This document shows, one piece after another, positions 1-10,087 of a stretch of 20,959 nucleotides of DNA. Origin of the DNA: Desulfobulbaceae bacterium (lineage in GTDB: Bacteria; Desulfobacterota; Desulfobulbia; Desulfobulbales; Desulfocapsaceae); the NCBI GenBank assembly GCA_030599175.1, contig JAUVON010000010.1, positions 1 to 20,959 on the forward strand, written 5' to 3'. A model generated the notes under the pieces. That model made no database searches and had not been told where the DNA came from. It saw only the letters and a list, made by a program, of their open reading frames with translations. How positions within the stretch are numbered: the first letter of the stretch is position 1; every line of letters begins with the position of its first letter. The position numbers and the translations under genes are program-made.

Positions 1-1598
<1,598 letters not shown>

Positions 1599-4500
1599 TC
1601 ACTCTTCAATAAGTTCCATATTCAGACAAAGGGCCTGAAGTTCTTTCACAAGAACATTGAATGATTCAGGCAGACCGGTTGTCAGAAAATTATTACCTTT
1701 AACTATACGTTCATACATGGTTGTACGGCCCTCAACATCATCCGATTTTGCAGTCAGAAACTCTTTAAGGGTATATGCTGCACCGTACGCCTCCATGGCC
1801 CAGACCTCCATCTCTCCCAGTCGCTGCCCGCCAAACTGAGCCTTACCGCCCAGTGGCTGCTGGGTGACGAGTGAATATGGTCCTGTGGATCTGGCATGAA
1901 TCTTGTTGTCAACGAGGTGATGCAATTTCAGCATATACATCACACCGACTGTGACCTTGTTGGCAAATGGTTCTCCGGTGAAGCCGTCGTACAACTGGCT
2001 CTGCCCGACCTCATCAACACCTGCTTCAACAAGAAGCTGACGAATCGCTGCCTCAGGTGCACTGTCAAAAACCGGAGTCGCCATATGTAATCCATCCTGA
2101 TGCCTTCTAGCCCAGCCGATAACTTCTTCATCATCTTTACCGTCAATAATCGCCTCATACTCCTCACTGGAGTAGACAGCCTGCAGTTTTTTCTTGATCT
2201 CATCAACTGCATGGGCATTGGCAAAAACTTCCAGTTGTTCACCAAGTTTTTTTGCTGCAAATCCCAGATGAACTTCAAGTACCTGTCCAACATTCATCCG
2301 CGAGGGTACACCCAGAGGATTAAGAACAATATCAACAGTAGTACCATCTTGAAAAAACGGCATGTCCTCCTCGGGCAACAGCCTGGAGACGACACCTTTG
2401 TTTCCATGCCGGCCAGCCATTTTATCACCGACTGAGAGTTTCCTCTTGGTAGCCACGTAAACCTTAACCATCTTAACTACACCCGGCGGAAGATCATCTC
2501 CCCTGGTCATCCGTTCAATGATCCCGTCATAACGCTCACGAATGAGGCCGGCCTGCCTTTCATATCTCTCATAAACAGCTTCTATCGACTCCTCATATTT
2601 TGCCTTCTCAGAGAATTCAATAGATTGAAGCTTATTAAAGCCTATTAACAGAGCATTGTCCCGGCTGATTTTTTTGCCAAGTTTGACAACGAGCTGACCT
2701 TTGTTATCCAGGATGTCATTCTTTGCCGTCCGGCCATCAACAATATCACCGATCTCACGACATACTCCTCTCTTCAGGCTGCGAATTTCATCCAGCTTAT
2801 CCTGGTTAAGCTTTTCGATCTCAAGGTCCTCTATCATTAGAGAACGCTCATCCTTGTCCACTCCTTTTCGTGAAAATACCTTAGCGTCGATTACTACGCC
2901 GCTCACGCCGGGTGGTACACGCAGTGAAGAATCTTTAACATCCTGTGCCTTTTCACCGAAAATCGCCCGAAGCAGTTTCTCCTCCGGCGAAAGCACAGTC
3001 TCCCCTTTGGGGGTAACCTTACCGACAAGAGTGTCACCCTGTTTCAGTTCGGCGCCAATTCGGATAATACCGGATTCATCGAGATTCCTTAGAGAATCCT
3101 CACTGACGTTGGGGATATCCCTGGTGATCTCCTCCTTGCCAAGTTTGGTATCTCTTGCCATTGTCTCAAAAACTTCTATATGGACAGAGGTGTAGGTATC
3201 CTCCTTGAGCAGTCTTTCATTTACAAGAATAGAATCCTCAAAGTTGAATCCTCGCCATGGCATAAAGGCAATAGTAACATTTTTGCCGATGGCAATTTCT
3301 CCTTCTTCACAGGAAGGTCCATCGGCGAGCACTGTCCCCTTCCTGACTCTGGTTCCGGGAACCACAAGAGGGATCTGATTAAAACAGGTATTCTGGTTTG
3401 ATTTTTTATACTTCTCCAATCTGTAGACAGCAATCCCGGTATCATACCCGTCAGTACCGGGTTCTTCATAGCGAACAACTATCCGGTTAGAGTCAGACTC
3501 TTCAACCACTCCTGCACCGGCACTCATCAGACAAACACCAGAATCCCGGGCAACATAACGTTCCATGCCCGTTCCAACCAGCGGTGCAGAGGTTTTCAGA
3601 AGAGGCACAGCCTGGCGCTGCATGTTCGATCCCATAAGAGCCCGGTTTGCATCATCGTTTTCAAGAAAAGGGACAAGGGACGCAGCAACGCTGATCATCT
3701 GATTGGGAGCAATATCCATATAAGTGACACCGTCTGATGCCTGAGTGAGCACTTCTCCGTCCTCCCGGGTAATCAGTTTTTCAGCAACAATCCTCTTGTT
3801 CTCATCAACCTCCGTCAAAGCCGGAGCAATAACCTGATTCTGCTCCTGTAATGCACTGAGATATTTAACCTCATCTGTAACTATGCGGTCATTCACATGC
3901 CTGTAGGGAGACTCGATAAAACCATATGGATTCACCCTTGCATATGTGGCCAGAGATACAATAAGTCCAATATTAGGCCCCTCGGGAGTTTCAACAGGGC
4001 AAATACGACCATAGTGAGTCGGATGAACGTCACGAACCTCAAAACCGGCCCTTTCCCTTGATAATCCACCAGGTCCCAATGCACTCAAGCGGCGTTTATG
4101 GGTCACCTCTGATAATGGATTGGTCTGATCCATAAACTGGGACAACTGACTGGTTCCAAAGAATTCCTTGATAGCTGCTGAAATTGGTTTTTGATTAATA
4201 AGGTCATGGGGCATTAATGTCTCCACGTCCTGGAGCGTCATTCTCTCCTTGATAGCCCTCTCCATACGAACCAGACCCATGCGGTACTGATTTTCAACCA
4301 GTTCTCCAACCGTCCTCACTCGCCTGTTGCCAAGATGATCAATATCGTCAATCCCCCCCTGTGAATCTTTAAGTCGCACAAGGTGTCGAACAGCGTGGAT
4401 AACATCATCCCGGGTTAACGCACGGTGATTTATATCAACATCAAGCCCTAATTTTGCATTGATTTTATATCTGCCAACCTCTGAAAGATCGTAGAGATCC

Positions 4501-5678
4501 TGATTGAAAAAGAGATTTTCAAAAAAGGTCTCGGCGACTTCAAGGGTTGGAGGACTTGAGGGCCTCAAACGACGATAGATTTCAAGCAGTGCCTCCTCAT
4601 GATCTTTTGCCTTATCGAGGGAAAGCGTCTTGCTGAAAGAATCTGAATAGTTTACACCATCAATATGAAGGATTTTAAACTCTGTAATGCCTGCATTTTC
4701 CAGTGACTCAAGGGAAGCTTCGGTGATTTCACTATTACAAAGGGCAAAGGGTTCGCCTGTCTCTTTATCAACAAGAGTATCAGCAAGGATTGTGCCGATC
4801 AGACTTTCAACAGAGACCGGGAGAAATTCTATCCCGGCGGCTTCAATTTTTTTGCATAGAACCTTGGAAATTTTCTTGCCTTTTTTGCCGATAATTTCTC
4901 CATCAGCAGGATCAATAAGGTCAAACTCAAGCCTTTTACCTTTAAAAAGCTCGGTATCAAAACTCTTCATATAGCCATCAGCAGTTTTTTTAATAACGCT
5001 TAATGGATAAAATTCAGCGAGAAGCTCTTCACCTGTGTACCCGACGGCTTTAAGCAGGGTAGTGACGGGAAATTTTCTCCGCCTGTCAATCCGTACATGG
5101 AGTACATCTTTTATATCGAACTCGAGATCAATCCACGACCCTCTAACAGGGATTATTCTGGCTGAATAGAGAAGTTTTCCACTTGAATGGCTTTTACCAT
5201 TATCATGGGTATAAAAGAGACCTGGAGAACGCTGCAATTGGGATACAATTACCCGCTCAGTGCCATTGATCACGAAAACACCATCCCCTCTCATCAGGGG
5301 AAGTGATCCCAGAAACACCTCCTGCTCTTTAATGTCTCGAATTGACTGTACGCCGGTCTCTGCATCTACATCAAAGGTAATCAGCCTGACAACAATCTTA
5401 AGGGGAATGTCGTAAGTCATGCCCCTCTGCTGACATTCCTGAACCGTGTACTTCGGCTCACCGAATTTATACCTTACAAATTCCAGGGAGCAGACCCCGT
5501 TAAAATCGTTAATCGGAAACACATTTTTCAAGATCGCCTGCAGCCCAAAATCTTCCCTCTCATCAGGGTCGCTATCCATTTGCAAGAACTTCTCGTAAGA
5601 AAGACGCTGCATGGATATGAGATGCGGGGGCTCTAAAACGGTTTCAGCAGTGGCAAAGTTCTTCCTAATTCTTTCCAT
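1599..5678 (-). CDS. rpoB: DNA-directed RNA polymerase beta subunit
   Basis: The protein is 1359 residues, normal for a proteobacterial beta subunit, and forms the catalytic core with beta'. The rifampicin pocket (about 508-560) is intact: QLSQFMDQTNPLSEVTHKRR, with D517, H527 and S532 equivalent to E. coli D516, H526 and S531, so the sequence looks wild type and probably rifampicin-sensitive. ETPEGPNIGLI follows. Near the C-terminus are GDKMAGRHGNKGV (active-site region), GEMEVWAMEAYGAAYTL and a final ELIEE. The ATG at 5678 has GAGGA five bases upstream. It follows rplL after a 493-base gap containing a probable attenuator, and precedes rpoC. The stop codon (1601-1599) shares two bases with the end of the downstream repeat element. 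Identification is certain. Confidence 0.99.
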   Translation of the reverse strand: MERIRKNFATAETVLEPPHLISMQRLSYEKFLQMDSDPDEREDFGLQAILKNVFPINDFNGVCSLEFVRYKFGEPKYTVQECQQRGMTYDIPLKIVVRLITFDVDAETGVQSIRDIKEQEVFLGSLPLMRGDGVFVINGTERVIVSQLQRSPGLFYTHDNGKSHSSGKLLYSARIIPVRGSWIDLEFDIKDVLHVRIDRRRKFPVTTLLKAVGYTGEELLAEFYPLSVIKKTADGYMKSFDTELFKGKRLEFDLIDPADGEIIGKKGKKISKVLCKKIEAAGIEFLPVSVESLIGTILADTLVDKETGEPFALCNSEITEASLESLENAGITEFKILHIDGVNYSDSFSKTLSLDKAKDHEEALLEIYRRLRPSSPPTLEVAETFFENLFFNQDLYDLSEVGRYKINAKLGLDVDINHRALTRDDVIHAVRHLVRLKDSQGGIDDIDHLGNRRVRTVGELVENQYRMGLVRMERAIKERMTLQDVETLMPHDLINQKPISAAIKEFFGTSQLSQFMDQTNPLSEVTHKRRLSALGPGGLSRERAGFEVRDVHPTHYGRICPVETPEGPNIGLIVSLATYARVNPYGFIESPYRHVNDRIVTDEVKYLSALQEQNQVIAPALTEVDENKRIVAEKLITREDGEVLTQASDGVTYMDIAPNQMISVAASLVPFLENDDANRALMGSNMQRQAVPLLKTSAPLVGTGMERYVARDSGVCLMSAGAGVVEESDSNRIVVRYEEPGTDGYDTGIAVYRLEKYKKSNQNTCFNQIPLVVPGTRVRKGTVLADGPSCEEGEIAIGKNVTIAFMPWRGFNFEDSILVNERLLKEDTYTSVHIEVFETMARDTKLGKEEITRDIPNVSEDSLRNLDESGIIRIGAELKQGDTLVGKVTPKGETVLSPEEKLLRAIFGEKAQDVKDSSLRVPPGVSGVVIDAKVFSRKGVDKDERSLMIEDLEIEKLNQDKLDEIRSLKRGVCREIGDIVDGRTAKNDILDNKGQLVVKLGKKISRDNALLIGFNKLQSIEFSEKAKYEESIEAVYERYERQAGLIRERYDGIIERMTRGDDLPPGVVKMVKVYVATKRKLSVGDKMAGRHGNKGVVSRLLPEEDMPFFQDGTTVDIVLNPLGVPSRMNVGQVLEVHLGFAAKKLGEQLEVFANAHAVDEIKKKLQAVYSSEEYEAIIDGKDDEEVIGWARRHQDGLHMATPVFDSAPEAAIRQLLVEAGVDEVGQSQLYDGFTGEPFANKVTVGVMYMLKLHHLVDNKIHARSTGPYSLVTQQPLGGKAQFGGQRLGEMEVWAMEAYGAAYTLKEFLTAKSDDVEGRTTMYERIVKGNNFLTTGLPESFNVLVKELQALCLNMELIEE

Positions 5679-5740
5679 ATTTGTCCTCGAAATTGCCTTA
5701 TATTCGTACGAAAAAGTTGAAATTCAACAGCCTGAACTCA

Positions 5741-5870
5741 GTATTTAGTGCCTTATTCCAGAACTTCTGCAATAACAAACAAGAAATCGAGGAAGGGCGT
5801 TCAAAATTATATGGTTGAATACACTTTCATGGAACTTATCCAAGCATTCTAAATTTCAGGTTTATTCGGG
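5741..5870. repeat. Dispersed intergenic repeat, copy in the rplL-rpoB spacer
   Basis: About 130 bases, beginning TATTTAGTGCCTTATTCC and ending TTTATTCGGG, align along their length with 8207-8334 in the rplK-rplA spacer. By eye roughly four in five positions are identical, including the exact stretch AAAATTATATGGTTGAATA. This copy lacks the GATGGCGT end seen in the other two. No reading frame is shared between copies, so the conservation is not coding. Confidence 0.75.
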
Positions 5871-6005
5871 TTAGTGATTTTCAATTTTTCCTTTTCTATA
5901 ACAGGAAAAAAATTGCAGAAATTAAATCTAGTGGATGTATTAATCCTTTCTACCAGAGTTGTATGCACGTAAGAGCAAGCCAAATCATAAGCATTGTTTT
6001 CAGGC

Positions 6006-6033
6006 ATATTAAGATTCTTTTTGATCTATTCAA
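6006..6033 (-). promoter_or_regulatory. Possible weak sigma70 promoter for rpoB
   Basis: On the minus strand TTGAAT (6033-6028) and TAATAT (6011-6006) are 16 bases apart, each matching four of six consensus positions. It lies after the attenuator hairpin and would give a leader of about 320 nt. AT-rich sequence often yields such matches, so confidence is low. Confidence 0.25.
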
Positions 6034-6081
6034 GAACCACTTGATATCAGGACTTTTTTTTAAAAATAAATATAATTGCCA

Positions 6082-6123
6082 GAAAACACAACACGCTACG
6101 CGGCTGTGCCCGTAGCGTGTTGT
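6082..6123 (-). terminator. Rho-independent terminator or attenuator after rplL
   Basis: A perfect 13-base-pair stem (6123-6111 with 6100-6088, core CACGCTACG/CGTAGCGTG) with a 10-base loop is followed on the minus strand by GTTTTC and then a T-rich tract. It begins 48 bases after the rplL stop. In E. coli a partial terminator at this position sets the ratio of L7/L12 to RNA polymerase subunits; the same role is inferred here. Confidence 0.8.
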
Positions 6124-6171
6124 ATTCAAACTGAAGTTGCTCCCAGTCGGAGCAACAGGGTATGGAGACGT

Positions 6172-6549
6172 TTACTTTATCTCTACAGTAGCACCAACGG
6201 CTTCAATCTTTGTTTTTATTTCCTCAGCTTCGTCTTTGGTAATTGCTTCTTTCAAAGGAGCAGGAGCAGACTCAACAAGCACTTTAGCTTCCTTCAGACC
6301 GAGGCCGGTAAGAGCACGAACTTCTTTAATAACCTTGATCTTCTGATCTCCAAAACCTGAGAGAATCACATCAAACTCAGTTTGCTCTTCAATGGCTGCA
6401 GCCTCCCCACCGCCACCTGCAGCAGCTACTGCCACCGGTGCGGCGGCAGAGACACCAAATTTATCTTCAAACTCCTTAATCAACTCTGAAAGCTCGAGAA
6501 CGGTCATATTTGAAATGAACTCGATTACATCTTCTTTTGTAACAGCCAT
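6172..6549 (-). CDS. rplL: 50S ribosomal protein L7/L12
   Basis: A 125-residue stalk protein, the usual length, present in several copies per ribosome and needed for recruiting translation GTPases. The N-terminal dimerisation domain (about 1-35, [25 protein letters not shown]) is followed by the Ala/Gly-rich hinge (about 35-52, [16 protein letters not shown]). The C-terminal factor-binding domain (about 57-125) includes [20 protein letters not shown]. The ATG at 6549 is preceded by AGAGG. It sits 117 bases after rplJ, as expected for the L10-L12 pair, and is followed by an attenuator hairpin before rpoB. Identification is certain. Confidence 0.99.
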   Translation of the reverse strand: MAVTKEDVIEFISNMTVLELSELIKEFEDKFGVSAAAPVAVAAAGGGGEAAAIEEQTEFDVILSGFGDQKIKVIKEVRALTGLGLKEAKVLVESAPAPLKEAITKDEAEEIKTKIEAVGATVEIK

Positions 6550-6666
6550 GATAAATTACCTCTTTTGATTTGGGATTTCTATTCAGAATAAGTCCAGCTT
6601 ACCAGAATAGATCATTTCTTTTTGAATCCTTGGATAAGTACCTTCACAACAATAACGCCAAGGGTA

Positions 6667-7194
6667 CTAATTTTCGGCTTCTTCCTTTTTTTCCTTGAGA
6701 GCCTGCAATCCATATACGAAAGTACGCGGCACACCGGTGAGAACCTGTACAAGTCCTGTAGGTACATTGTTCCAGGTAGACAACAGCTGTCCAAGTAATA
6801 CTTCCTTGGTAGGCAGTTTAGAAAGAGCAACAAGCTCTTCCACACTGATTTTTTCTCCATCAAGCACGGCGGAACGAATTTTGAATTTCTCAAAATCATC
6901 TGCAAATTTTGCTATAGCTTTTGCAGGTGCCACCGGGTCAGCGTAAGACATAACAACAGCAGTTGTACCGACAAAATCGTCGTTCAACACTGCATTTGCT
7001 GTCTCTTCGGCTGCCCGCCTTAGGAGAGTATTTTTGGCTATTCTTATTTCTGAATCACAGTTTCTCAGTTCAACACGAATCTGCTGTATTTCAGAGACAT
7101 TCAAACCACAATAGTCAGCGACAATTGTAAAGTTAGCCCGGCTGAACGAATCATTCAATTCCGAGACAAGGGTCACTTTTTCATCACGATTCAA
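6667..7194 (-). CDS. rplJ: 50S ribosomal protein L10
   Basis: A 175-residue protein that anchors L7/L12 dimers to the ribosome as the stalk base. The N-terminal rRNA-binding domain reads NRDEKVTLVSELNDSFSRAN and VADYCGLNVSEIQQIR. The C-terminal helix that binds L12 ends ALKEKKEEAEN. The start is TTG at 7194: AGGAGG lies six bases upstream and the NRDEK start is typical of the family, whereas no in-frame ATG fits. A 222-base leader separates it from rplA and contains an L10-type autoregulatory RNA, so L10 (with L12) probably represses its own translation. Identification is certain; the TTG start is well supported. Confidence 0.98.
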   Translation of the reverse strand: MNRDEKVTLVSELNDSFSRANFTIVADYCGLNVSEIQQIRVELRNCDSEIRIAKNTLLRRAAEETANAVLNDDFVGTTAVVMSYADPVAPAKAIAKFADDFEKFKIRSAVLDGEKISVEELVALSKLPTKEVLLGQLLSTWNNVPTGLVQVLTGVPRTFVYGLQALKEKKEEAEN

Positions 7195-7312
7195 AGCACT
7201 CCTCCTGGGTTAAATTAAAATGAAAGGATTCGAAACAGCAGTTACATGGAATTAAGGCTGAAATAGGACTCGGCTCTCAAAAATTCAGAATAGAAAGCAA
7301 ATCAACCATTAC

Positions 7313-7373
7313 ACGTCTCGGCAGGTTGTGATAATCTCACAATTAAACAAGATGTACCCGCTGTCTTCGACTA
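7313..7373 (-). promoter_or_regulatory. L10 leader: autoregulatory RNA upstream of rplJ
   Basis: In the rplA-rplJ spacer the minus strand reads GTCGAAGACA followed by GCGGGT, a loop region, then ACCTGC and CGAGAC. GCGGGT (7361-7356) pairs with ACCTGC (7326-7321), with one G-U pair. The flanking GAAGACA and CGAG match the conserved kink-turn part of the bacterial L10 leader family, and outer GTC/GAC closes the helix. A smaller stem (TGTGA/TCACA) lies inside. Known leaders of this family bind L10(L12)4 to repress rplJL; that function is inferred from the match and the position. Confidence 0.8.
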
Positions 7374-7416
7374 AACTTATCGACAGTAATCGTCGCTGCC
7401 GACAAGGAAACAATAT

Positions 7417-8121
7417 TTATTTTATTATTGTTCTAACCACTAAAGGATCAAGCTTTACACCAGGCCCCATTGTGGAAGAAATAGTTATACTCTTTAAGTA
7501 GATACCTTTACTTGCAGATGGTTTAAGTTGCACTATACGGATGACAAACGCCAACAGATTTTCAACCAGTTTTTCCTGGCCGAATGAGACCTTGCCTATC
7601 CCGGCATGAATTATACCGGACTTGTCCACTCTGAAGTCAACTTTTCCACCTTTGATTTCTTTTACAACTTCTGCAATATTAAAAGTTACTGTACCGAGTT
7701 TGGCATTTGGCATCAAATTCCTCGGACCCAGAACTCGACCAATCTTACCAACAGTTCCCATCATATCAGGAGTGGCAACGGTCTTATCGAACTCCAGCCA
7801 GCCATCTTTTATCTTTTCTACAAGATCATCGCCGCCAACAAAATCGGCACCGGCTTCTAATGCTTCAGTTTCTTTTTCTCCCTTTGCAAAGACAAGAACA
7901 CGTGAAACTTTACCAGTGCCGTGGGGCAGCGAAACTGACGACCGAATCATCTGATCAGCATGTCTTGGATCCACTCCAAGTTTCATCGCTACATCAAAAG
8001 TTTCATCAAACTTTACATATGAAGAATCTACAACTTTCTTAACACCATCCTCTACATTGTAGAGTACTGTCCGATCAATTCCTTCAGCTTTGTTTCGAAA
8101 ATTTTTTCCATGTTTCGGCAT
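7417..8121 (-). CDS. rplA: 50S ribosomal protein L1
   Basis: A 234-residue protein of normal length that binds 23S rRNA at the tRNA exit-side stalk. Features are the N-terminal [19 protein letters not shown], the segment [20 protein letters not shown], the central domain with [14 protein letters not shown], and [19 protein letters not shown] near the C-terminal half. It ends [13 protein letters not shown] and a short tail. The ATG at 8121 has AGGAGG five bases upstream. It is separated from rplK by 269 bases, longer than the few bases usual for this pair, because the spacer carries a dispersed repeat. L1 typically represses the rplKA mRNA; a candidate site upstream of rplK is listed separately. 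Identification is certain. Confidence 0.99.
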   Translation of the reverse strand: MPKHGKNFRNKAEGIDRTVLYNVEDGVKKVVDSSYVKFDETFDVAMKLGVDPRHADQMIRSSVSLPHGTGKVSRVLVFAKGEKETEALEAGADFVGGDDLVEKIKDGWLEFDKTVATPDMMGTVGKIGRVLGPRNLMPNAKLGTVTFNIAEVVKEIKGGKVDFRVDKSGIIHAGIGKVSFGQEKLVENLLAFVIRIVQLKPSASKGIYLKSITISSTMGPGVKLDPLVVRTIIK

Positions 8122-8173
8122 ATCAGCCTCCTACTCATACAGGAATACAATCCTGGCGGCAGTAATGAATTAT

Positions 8174-8372
8174 GATGGCGTCAAAAATACTTTATCCGGC
8201 CATCTGATATTTAGTGCCTTACTCCGAAATTCTGGAAAAAAAACAAGAAATCGGGGAAGGTCGTTTAAAATTATATGGTTGAATATACTTTCAAGGCACT
8301 GATCCAAGCATTCTAAAATTCCGCTTTATTCGGGTGCCTTACTCCGAAATTCTGCAATAAAATGCAAGAAAC
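8174..8372. repeat. Dispersed intergenic repeat, copy in the rplK-rplA spacer
   Basis: The left end GATGGCGTC...CCGGCCATCT (8174-8205) matches the element at 1401-1434 between rpoB and rpoC. The body 8207-8334 matches 5741-5870 between rplL and rpoB. Inside this copy 8214-8234 is repeated exactly at 8334-8354 (GTGCCTTACTCCGAAATTCT plus one more base), a 120-base period, so the body appears to be the start of a tandem array. It fills most of a spacer normally only a few bases long. Confidence 0.75.
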
Positions 8373-8390
8373 CTGGAGAGGCTTTTGAGA

Positions 8391-8816
8391 TCAGTCAACT
8401 ACAGTGATGCCTGCACTTCGAGCGGTTCCCTCAATAATTCGCATGGCACCCTCAACATCATATGCGTTAAGGTCAACCATTTTGAGTTCGGCGATTTCCC
8501 GAATTTTATCACGTCCAATCTCAGCGACACGTTCAGTCTTGGGATTTCCTGACCCCTTCTGCAGTCCGGCGGCCTTTAACAGTAGAAACGATGCCGGAGG
8601 AGTTTTGGTAATATAGGAAAAGGAACGATCCTGATATACGGTAATGACAACGGGTACAATAGTGTCACCCATGGTCTGTGTCTTAGCATTGAAATTCTTA
8701 CAGAACTCCATGATGTTGACACCATGCTGTCCAAGAGCAGGGCCGACAGGTGGAGAGGGATTGGCTTTACCAGCTGGTATCTGCAACTTGATAAATGCCA
8801 TTTCTTTTTTGGCCAT
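8391..8816 (-). CDS. rplK: 50S ribosomal protein L11
   Basis: A 141-residue protein of standard length, part of the GTPase-associated centre with the L10-L12 stalk. The N-terminal domain shows [20 protein letters not shown] and [17 protein letters not shown]. The C-terminal rRNA-binding domain has [23 protein letters not shown] and a terminal [13 protein letters not shown]. The ATG at 8816 is preceded by GGAG seven bases upstream. It lies 99 bases after nusG; that spacer folds into a two-stem hairpin that may be the L1 operator. Identification is certain. Confidence 0.99.
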   Translation of the reverse strand: MAKKEMAFIKLQIPAGKANPSPPVGPALGQHGVNIMEFCKNFNAKTQTMGDTIVPVVITVYQDRSFSYITKTPPASFLLLKAAGLQKGSGNPKTERVAEIGRDKIREIAELKMVDLNAYDVEGAMRIIEGTARSAGITVVD

Positions 8817-8869
8817 TATAATACTCCAACTAACTATCTTTAATTTAATCGCAAATTTCTAGTTTCAAC

Positions 8870-8905
8870 CGGAAAGCAGGATTAGTATTTTCCATACACT
8901 TTCCG
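8870..8905 (-). promoter_or_regulatory. Two-stem hairpin upstream of rplK, candidate L1 operator
   Basis: On the minus strand CGGAAAG (8905-8899) pairs with CTTTCCG (8876-8870). Inside, GTAT pairs with ATAC around a five-base loop, leaving an asymmetric internal loop. The place, just before rplK, is where L1 represses its operon in E. coli, and two helices with an asymmetric loop is the general shape of L1 sites. I did not match the specific L1 contact bases. Confidence 0.3.
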
Positions 8906-8915
8906 TCTGTTCAAT

Positions 8916-9449
8916 TTACGTATTCGAAACCTGAACAAATTCCAACTCAACCGGAGTTTCCCTTCCAAAAATGGATACCATTACACGCACGCGGCCTTTT
9001 TCTGGAAAAACTTCATCAACCACCCCCTGAAAATTGGCAAATGGTCCGTCTGTAACTCTGACAACTTCCCCGATACTAAATATAACCTTTGGTCTTGGTC
9101 TCTCCGAACCATCCTGAATTCTACCAATAATCTTCGCGGCATCTTCATCAGAGAGAGGTGTAGGGTCACGATCATCACCTACAAATCCAACCACACGAGG
9201 CATATCCTGATGGATCGTGTGCCAGGTTTCATCATTCAGATCCATACTGACAAGCATATATCCAGGAAAAAATCTTCTACTGGAGGTCTTTCTGGTTCCC
9301 TTGATCATTTCCACAACCTGCTCTGCAGGCACAAGAATTTCACCGAAGGACTCCTCTAACCCCTCTTTCTTAATACGCTCCTCAAGAGTAGCCTTCACCT
9401 TCTCCTCAAAACCCGAGTGGACTTGAAGTATGTACCATTGTCTTGCCAT
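8916..9449 (-). CDS. nusG: Transcription termination/antitermination factor NusG
   Basis: A 177-residue elongation factor that binds the RNA polymerase clamp and links it to Rho or ribosomal protein S10. The N-terminal NGN domain (about 5-110) starts RQWYILQVHSGFEEKV and contains RRFFPGYMLVSMDL, the polymerase-contacting part. The C-terminal KOW domain (about 122-177) reads IGEVVRVTDGPFANFQGVV and ends FGRETPVELEFVQV. Length and order are typical. No strong ribosome-binding site precedes the ATG at 9449, only AT-rich sequence, but this start gives the conserved N-terminus. It follows secE by 72 bases and precedes rplK, the standard order. Identification is certain. Confidence 0.99.
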   Translation of the reverse strand: MARQWYILQVHSGFEEKVKATLEERIKKEGLEESFGEILVPAEQVVEMIKGTRKTSSRRFFPGYMLVSMDLNDETWHTIHQDMPRVVGFVGDDRDPTPLSDEDAAKIIGRIQDGSERPRPKVIFSIGEVVRVTDGPFANFQGVVDEVFPEKGRVRVMVSIFGRETPVELEFVQVSNT

Positions 9450-9521
9450 AAGATCAGTATATAAAAATATTTTGAAAAATCAACTACCTGTAAGATAATT
9501 AAAAACCATCATCCGGTTTAT

Positions 9522-9770
9522 TTACCGTAAGATTGAAGCGACAACCTTGCCCAGCAGGAGATCAACCGTTCCGAGATAGATAGAGATCACCACAGTTAAA
9601 GCAACAACAACCCCGGTCAACCCTAAGGTCATTTTTCTATCCGGCCAGACAATTTTAAAAAATTCAACCTTAACCTCCTCAATAAATTTCTTTATCTGAG
9701 CAGGCGAGTATGGTGACGGCTTAGATTCCTTCACAACTCGGTTCTTTTTCGATTTTGGTTTTGCTGCCAT
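9522..9770 (-). CDS. secE: Protein translocase subunit SecE
   Basis: An 82-residue inner-membrane protein that clamps SecY in the SecYEG export channel. A basic N-terminus (KPKSKKNR, about 4-11) is followed by an amphipathic helix with the signature VKVEFFKIVWPDRK (about 33-46). A single membrane span (about 49-70, LGLTGVVVALTVVISIYLG) follows. This is the short one-span form found in most bacteria, not the three-span E. coli form. AAGGA lies seven bases before the ATG. It sits between tRNA-Trp and nusG. Identification is confident despite the small size because both the motif and the neighbourhood fit. Confidence 0.97.
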   Translation of the reverse strand: MAAKPKSKKNRVVKESKPSPYSPAQIKKFIEEVKVEFFKIVWPDRKMTLGLTGVVVALTVVISIYLGTVDLLLGKVVASILR

Positions 9771-9836
9771 AACATTTCCTTGAAATAAAATGTGCCGGAC
9801 CCGAGATGATTAAAATAACACCTCTACAAGCAATTA

Positions 9837-9913
9837 TGGCAGGCCAGGAGGGACTCGAACCCCCAACATCCGGATTTGGAGTCCGGCGCTCTACCAATTA
9901 GAGCTACTGGCCT
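9837..9913 (-). tRNA. tRNA-Trp (anticodon CCA)
   Basis: The minus strand folds as a full cloverleaf: acceptor AGGCCAG (9913-9907) pairs CTGGCCT (9847-9841), with discriminator G and an encoded CCA end (9839-9837). The anticodon loop CTCCAAA gives CCA, and GGTTCGAGTCC forms the T arm. It starts ten bases after the rpmG stop and ends 66 bases before secE, so it is probably cut out of a shared transcript. Confidence 0.97.
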
Positions 9914-9923
9914 GCAAAGACTA

Positions 9924-10073
9924 CTATTTCGTCTCTTTATGAGGAGTATGAATCCTGCAAAACGGGCAGTATTTATTAAATTCCAACTTATTAGGCGTGT
10001 TTCTTTTATTCTTCGTTGTCGTATAGTTACGACGCTTACAAGTCCCACATGCCAGAGTCACGATATCTCTCAT
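9924..10073 (-). CDS. rpmG: 50S ribosomal protein L33 (zinc-binding form)
   Basis: A 49-residue protein of normal length for L33, a small large-subunit protein near the E site. It begins [20 protein letters not shown] and ends PHKETK. Two CxxC pairs (C9/C12 and C36/C39) mark the zinc-binding C+ form, not the zinc-free paralogue. The ATG at 10073 has AGGA about eight bases upstream, directly after the T-run of the tuf terminator. Two consecutive TAG codons end it. The order rpmG - tRNA-Trp - secE - nusG is common in bacteria. With almost no room for a promoter before it, expression probably depends on readthrough past the tuf terminator or a promoter inside tuf. Confidence 0.97.
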   Translation of the reverse strand: MRDIVTLACGTCKRRNYTTTKNKRNTPNKLEFNKYCPFCRIHTPHKETK

Positions 10074-10087
10074 TACTTTATCCTATA

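Larger units (their letters stand above)
5679..6171. other. rplL-rpoB intergenic region
   Basis: This 493-base gap has no gene. In transcription order it holds a terminator-like hairpin (6123-6082), an AT-rich stretch with a possible weak promoter (6033-6006), further AT-rich sequence without recognisable features, a copy of the dispersed repeat (5870-5741), and the rpoB ribosome-binding site. The position matches the attenuator and processing region between rplL and rpoB known from E. coli. Confidence 0.75.

Noticed and set aside
4000..4170. Rifampicin-resistance mutation in rpoB
   Set aside because: The key positions D517, H527 and S532 all carry the wild-type residues.
5690..5720. Promoter directly in front of rpoB (TTGAAT ... 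TATAAG)
   Set aside because: The spacing would be 19 bases and the leader only about a dozen bases; it is more likely chance in AT-rich sequence.
8090..8302. Plus-strand open frame across the rplA start and the rplK-rplA spacer
   Set aside because: It overlaps the rplA 5' end and repeat sequence, has no recognisable domain, and its frame is not kept in the related repeat copy.
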